Shown here: in pieces, positions 7,112-9,428 of the stretch
Numbering within the stretch: position 1 is the first letter of the stretch
How the letters are laid out: each line of letters starts with the position of its first letter
Assembly: GCA_030432455.1 (NCBI GenBank)
Contig: JAUIHC010000092.1
Span: forward strand, 1-9,428
Origin: Phycisphaerae bacterium
Lineage (GTDB): Bacteria; Planctomycetota; Phycisphaerae; Phycisphaerales; SM1A02
Direction of reading: 5' to 3'
Length of the DNA stretch: 9,428 nucleotides
The notes under the pieces: model-generated
Databases searched by the model: none
Told to the model about the DNA's origin: nothing
Seen by the model: the letters and a program-made list of their open reading frames with translations, nothing else
Program-made: the position numbers and the translations under genes

Positions 7112-7160
7112 GATCTGGATGTCCTGGGCGGCGGCTCATGATCACCGGCGGAATGGGGGA

Positions 7161-7177
7161 GACCGGAATGTCCGGTC
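7161..7177. repeat. Perfect inverted repeat (7-bp stem, 3-base loop)
   Basis: GACCGGA, loop ATG, TCCGGTC. It is another compact stem within the non-coding region, of unknown role. A looser pair, GACTCGC (7216-7222) with GCGAGTC (7237-7243), follows about 40 bases later. Confidence 0.4.
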
Positions 7178-7323
7178 GCCGATGCCGGCGGATGAGAGGG
7201 CGGGTGAGCGAATGAGACTCGCGGGAATGATGAGAGGCGAGTCGGAAGCCCCGAAGGGCGGCTCGAATGTCGGGCCTGAAGGAGGCCTTCTGAATCGTGC
7301 CGCAGCCCAGCGTGTGGATGTCA

Positions 7324-7340
7324 CCGTCCGAGTCGGACGG
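7324..7340. promoter_or_regulatory. 17-bp palindrome, possible operator
   Basis: CCGTCCGA-G-TCGGACGG is perfectly symmetric about a single base. It lies immediately downstream of a minus-strand promoter-like element (7348-7375), where a transcript would begin, and about 140 bases upstream of the RidA-family start. The short centre favours a binding site for a dimeric regulator, but an RNA stem (CCGTCC/GGACGG) is also possible. No specific regulator is recognised. Confidence 0.45.
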
Positions 7341-7347
7341 ACGGCAT

Positions 7348-7375
7348 ACGGTAGTCCGCACGAGGGCCCTGTCAA
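7348..7375 (-). promoter_or_regulatory. Sigma-70-like promoter reading left (minus strand)
   Basis: There is a perfect -35 hexamer TTGACA at 7375-7370. After a 16-base spacer comes TACCGT at 7353-7348, which keeps only the first, second and last bases of the -10 consensus. The predicted start is near 7341. TTGACA occurs only twice in this window on the minus strand, both times in non-coding sequence. If real, the promoter would drive either a roughly 770-base leader of the prepilin genes or a separate small RNA. Confidence 0.35.
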
Positions 7376-7480
7376 GTTCCGCCACTTGGTCGGAATCGAC
7401 GGAGATCGTTCGTGCATCGGGCATCCGCCCCGGGCTCCGATGGTCCGGTACCGTCCCGCGGATTCCCTCGGAGCCTCCGC

Positions 7481-7945
7481 ATGAGCACCATCGAGAGCCG
7501 TCTGGCCGACCTCGGCATCGTCCTTCCCGATCCTCCGAAGCCGGTCGCCTCGTACGTGCCGGCGGTCCGGAGTGGCGGCCTGCTGATCGTGAGCGGGCAG
7601 CTGCCGTTCCGCGACGGAGCGCTGATCGCCACCGGACCGGTGCCGTCGTCGGTTTCGATCGAGACCGCGTCGGAGGCCGCACGGTGGTGCGGCATCAACG
7701 GACTGTCCGTGGCGAGGATGGCACTCGACGGCGATCTCGACCGCATCCGCCGCGTCGTTCGGCTGGGGGTCTTCGTCCAGAGTGACGACCGATTCGACGC
7801 CCAGCCGAAGGTCGCCAACGGGGCCAGCGATCTCATGGTCGAGGTGCTCGGCGACGCCGGGCGGCACGCTCGGGCGGCGGTCGGGGTCAACGCCCTGCCG
7901 CTGGACACCTCGGTCGAGGTCGAGTTCATGTTCGAGATCGCCTGA
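7481..7945 (+). CDS. RidA family protein (YjgF/YER057c/UK114), longer subgroup
   Basis: This 154-residue protein is longer than the roughly 128 residues of classical RidA. It begins with IESRLADLGIVLPDPPKPVASYVPAVRSG and contains GGLLIVSGQLPF (32-43), then ARMALDGDLDRIRRVVRLGVFVQSDDRF and QPKVANGASDLMVEVLGDAGRHARAAVGVNALP. Arg131 aligns with the catalytic Arg105 of E. coli RidA (R-x-x-V-x-V-x-x-LP pattern), and Glu146 aligns with Glu120. Classical RidA hydrolyses reactive enamine/imine intermediates from PLP enzymes; the substrate of this longer subgroup is not established. The ATG at 7481 has GGAG 7 bases upstream, and an in-frame ATG at 7412 would add a non-conserved stretch. It is the only plus-strand gene, divergent from the prepilins and convergent with the kinase, 39 bases apart. 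Confidence 0.92.
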   Translation: MSTIESRLADLGIVLPDPPKPVASYVPAVRSGGLLIVSGQLPFRDGALIATGPVPSSVSIETASEAARWCGINGLSVARMALDGDLDRIRRVVRLGVFVQSDDRFDAQPKVANGASDLMVEVLGDAGRHARAAVGVNALPLDTSVEVEFMFEIA

Positions 7946-7984
7946 CCGACGGGCGGGCGGTGATGCCGGGGTCGGAGATCGGGG

Positions 7985-9271
7985 TCAGCCGGTGCTGCTC
8001 GCCAGCAGCGCCAGCAGCCCGAGGTTCACCAGCAGGCTCACGATCAGGCCGGCGATGATCGCCATCTGCAGGCCGCTCATCCCCGAGGAGCCCGACGAAC
8101 GGACCACCACGGGTTCGTCGGCGGTGTCGCGGGCGATCGAGGAGACCACCGAGGCGATGTCGAGGGCCGACCGGGCGTGGCGGGGCGACTGGCCGTCCGC
8201 CACCAGATCGAGATCCTCGATCAGTTCGGCCGCATTGCGGTACCGGTCCCGCGGGTCCTTGGCCATCATCATCTCGATGATCTGGGCCAGGCCGCTGGAG
8301 ATCGCGGGATTCGCCTCGTCGGGAGGCACCGGCTGGTCCTTGAGGTGTCGATGCATCACCTCGGAGGGGTTCTTGCCGGTGAACGGGACCGATCCGGTGA
8401 CCATGTGGTACAGCGTCGCCCCGAGCCCGTAGATGTCCGCCTGCGGACCGATGTCGACCTTGCCTCGGATCTGCTCGGGAGAGATGTAGAAGGGCGTGCC
8501 GAAGGCCCGCCCGGCCTCCGCCTCCGCGGCCTCCTTGTCGCTCAGGGCCCGGGCGAGTCCCAGGTCGGCGAGCTTCACCACGCCGTTGCTGGTCATCATG
8601 ATGTTCTTGGGCTTGATGTCGCGATGGATGAAGCCCCGTTCGTGCGCGTGTCGCAGTGCCGACGCCACCTGCCGGGCGACCGACACCGCCTCGCGCTCGT
8701 CGAACTTCTTGTTCGCGACGATCCGGTCGTAGACCGTCTCGCCGTCCACAAACTCCATGACGAAGTAGTGATGCTCGCCGGAGTTGCCGACGTCGAAGGC
8801 CGCCACGATGTTCGGATCGTTGAGCTTCGCCGCCGCCCGTCCCTCCTTCTGGAAGCGGGCGATGAAGTCCGCGTTGTCGCTGTAGCGGCGGGGGAGGACC
8901 TTGATCGCGACCAGGCGATCCAGCGACAGCTGGCGGGCGAGATAGACGGTCGCCATCGCGCCGGCACCGAGCTTGCGGACGATCTTGTACCCGGGGATCC
9001 GCTGGGTGCTGCGCTCGGACTCGATCTCGCTGCGGAGGCGGTCGATCTGCGAGGGCGTCATGTAGCCGGACCCGAGGAGCACGTCGGCCAGACTGCCGCC
9101 GGGATCGAGTTCACGGCGGTTGTGTGCCTCCTGCAGCTCCGCCTCGCTGACCAGGCCCCGCTCGACCACGACGCGTCCGAGCATCGTCTCGAAGCCGCTG
9201 CCCGCGCGACTGCCCGACTCCGGCGGCTGGCCGGTGGCTTCGGAGGGCTTCTTGTCGGAGTCCTGGGTCAA
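7985..9271 (-). CDS. Tail-anchored Ser/Thr protein kinase with secretion-ATPase-like N-terminal domain
   Basis: This is a Hanks-type kinase; numbering is from the TTG at 9271 (428 residues). A GspE/MshEN-like segment (about 31-79: LGRVVVERGLVSEAELQEA and a second half SLADVLLGSGYMTPSQIDRL) precedes the kinase domain (about 94-355). The domain shows a Gly loop GAGAMATV (102-109), Lys124 in AIKVLP, Glu143, HRDIKPKN (216-223, catalytic Asp218), DLG (236-238, Leu in place of Phe), SPE (264-266) and ADIYGLG (Asp279). All catalytic residues are present, so it should be active. A Ser-rich linker leads to one C-terminal helix (403-424) with four residues beyond it, so there is no external sensor domain. 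The start is uncertain. The frame extends to a GTG at 9388, but that extension overlaps a promoter-like sequence and uses rare codons; an ATG at 9184 is also possible. None has a clear ribosome site. Confidence 0.9.
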   Translation of the reverse strand: MTQDSDKKPSEATGQPPESGSRAGSGFETMLGRVVVERGLVSEAELQEAHNRRELDPGGSLADVLLGSGYMTPSQIDRLRSEIESERSTQRIPGYKIVRKLGAGAMATVYLARQLSLDRLVAIKVLPRRYSDNADFIARFQKEGRAAAKLNDPNIVAAFDVGNSGEHHYFVMEFVDGETVYDRIVANKKFDEREAVSVARQVASALRHAHERGFIHRDIKPKNIMMTSNGVVKLADLGLARALSDKEAAEAEAGRAFGTPFYISPEQIRGKVDIGPQADIYGLGATLYHMVTGSVPFTGKNPSEVMHRHLKDQPVPPDEANPAISSGLAQIIEMMMAKDPRDRYRNAAELIEDLDLVADGQSPRHARSALDIASVVSSIARDTADEPVVVRSSGSSGMSGLQMAIIAGLIVSLLVNLGLLALLASSTG

Positions 9272-9367
9272 GGCTGGTCTGGGGAGGAAGGGCGGAAGGG
9301 CGGGGGGCCGAGAGCCGCTGAACGGGGCGTTGCGGAGGACGCCCGGCCACGAGTCCGTGAATCGAGG

Positions 9368-9396
9368 ACTATTCTCCGTCGTTTCCACGCTGTCAA
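9368..9396 (-). promoter_or_regulatory. Sigma-70-like promoter of the kinase gene
   Basis: A perfect TTGACA (9396-9391) is followed, after 17 bases, by AATAGT (9373-9368), which matches four of six -10 consensus bases. The predicted start is near 9361, which lies inside the longest possible kinase frame (GTG at 9388). It therefore argues for a downstream start codon such as the TTG at 9271. Confidence 0.55.
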
Positions 9397-9428
9397 GCGG
9401 CGGCGAGGAAGGTCACGCGTCCGGACAG

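Larger units (their letters stand above)
6570..7480. other. Long intergenic region without a convincing gene, rich in hairpins
   Basis: About 910 bases separate the divergent prepilin 2 gene (minus) and RidA-family gene (plus). Open frames exist on both strands, but their translations are Arg/Ser/Pro/Gly-rich, use rarer AT-ending codons freely and show no recognisable motif. The last 17 codons of the minus frame ending at 6767 (LLDLKMVVVEDRPT) look more gene-like, so a small gene or gene remnant there is not excluded. The stretch must hold the promoters of both flanking genes. It also contains several perfect short hairpins, a repeated GAGTCGGA octamer and one promoter-like element; these are listed separately. 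I recognise no known riboswitch or structured RNA family. Confidence 0.6.

Noticed and set aside
7017..7139. Possible 40-residue small protein on the minus strand (MSRRPGHP...)
   Set aside because: Its first half uses many A/T-ending codons unlike the neighbours, the upstream GGTGA is too close to the ATG, and it overlaps a perfect hairpin (7091-7111).
6594..7484. 296-codon plus-strand frame spanning the intergenic region
   Set aside because: The translation is Arg/Gly/Ser-rich with no motif or hydrophobic core, codon use differs from the real genes, and the frame simply runs on into the RidA-family start region. It is open mainly because of high GC.
7942..7988. CTGACC...GGTCAG inverted pair between the convergent RidA and kinase genes as a shared terminator
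   Set aside because: The stem is only 6 bp with a loop of about 35 bases, and both arms are formed by the stop-codon contexts. This is too weak to call.
1..9428. CRISPR arrays, insertion sequences, tRNA or rRNA genes
   Set aside because: No regularly spaced repeats, no transposase or terminal inverted repeats, and no tRNA-like T-loop with a matching cloverleaf were found on either strand by eye.

Overview
The window is GC-rich bacterial chromosome. It most likely comes from a planctomycete, probably the Phycisphaerae. The evidence is two long, single-domain prepilin-like proteins that begin with the same MRKRHGFTL leader and a GLLLPALAKA helix, a Ser/Thr kinase with a type II/IV-secretion-ATPase-like N-terminal domain, and a NfeD/flotillin operon of the type seen in that phylum. 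This placement is by resemblance and was not tested by database search. No mobile element, CRISPR array, tRNA or rRNA was seen.

Layout from left to right. (1) Positions 1-4520 hold a compact five-gene block on the minus strand. Read in transcription order it is: a long NfeD protein with a ClpP-like serine protease domain (4520-2769), a short NfeD protein (2772-2131), the flotillin FloA (2103-1102), a DPM1-like family 2 glycosyltransferase (1065-301), and the start of a multi-pass flippase-like membrane protein that runs off the left edge (304-1). Two junctions are 4-base start/stop overlaps and the other gaps are 27 and 36 bases, so the block looks like one operon. Its likely theme is the cell envelope: membrane microdomain organisation and membrane proteolysis (NfeD/FloA), plus glycosyl transfer to or from a polyprenyl carrier (glycosyltransferase and flippase-like protein). 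(2) Positions 4642-6569 hold two tandem paralogous prepilin-like genes on the minus strand. A strong hairpin pair downstream separates them from the NfeD operon. (3) Positions 6570-7480 are about 910 bases with no convincing gene. This gap is rich in short perfect hairpins, carries a repeated GAGTCGGA octamer and contains a minus-strand promoter-like element next to a 17-bp palindrome. (4) Positions 7481-7945 are a RidA-family gene, the only plus-strand gene. (5) Positions 7985-9271 are a membrane-tail-anchored Ser/Thr kinase on the minus strand, convergent with the RidA gene, with a good promoter-like sequence upstream.

The genes are families already known. The least explained part is the structured 910-base intergenic region upstream of the prepilin pair. 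The NfeD/FloA operon continuing into a glycosyltransferase/flippase pair, and the secretion-ATPase-like domain fused to a tail-anchored kinase, are the functional arrangements that deserve a second look.
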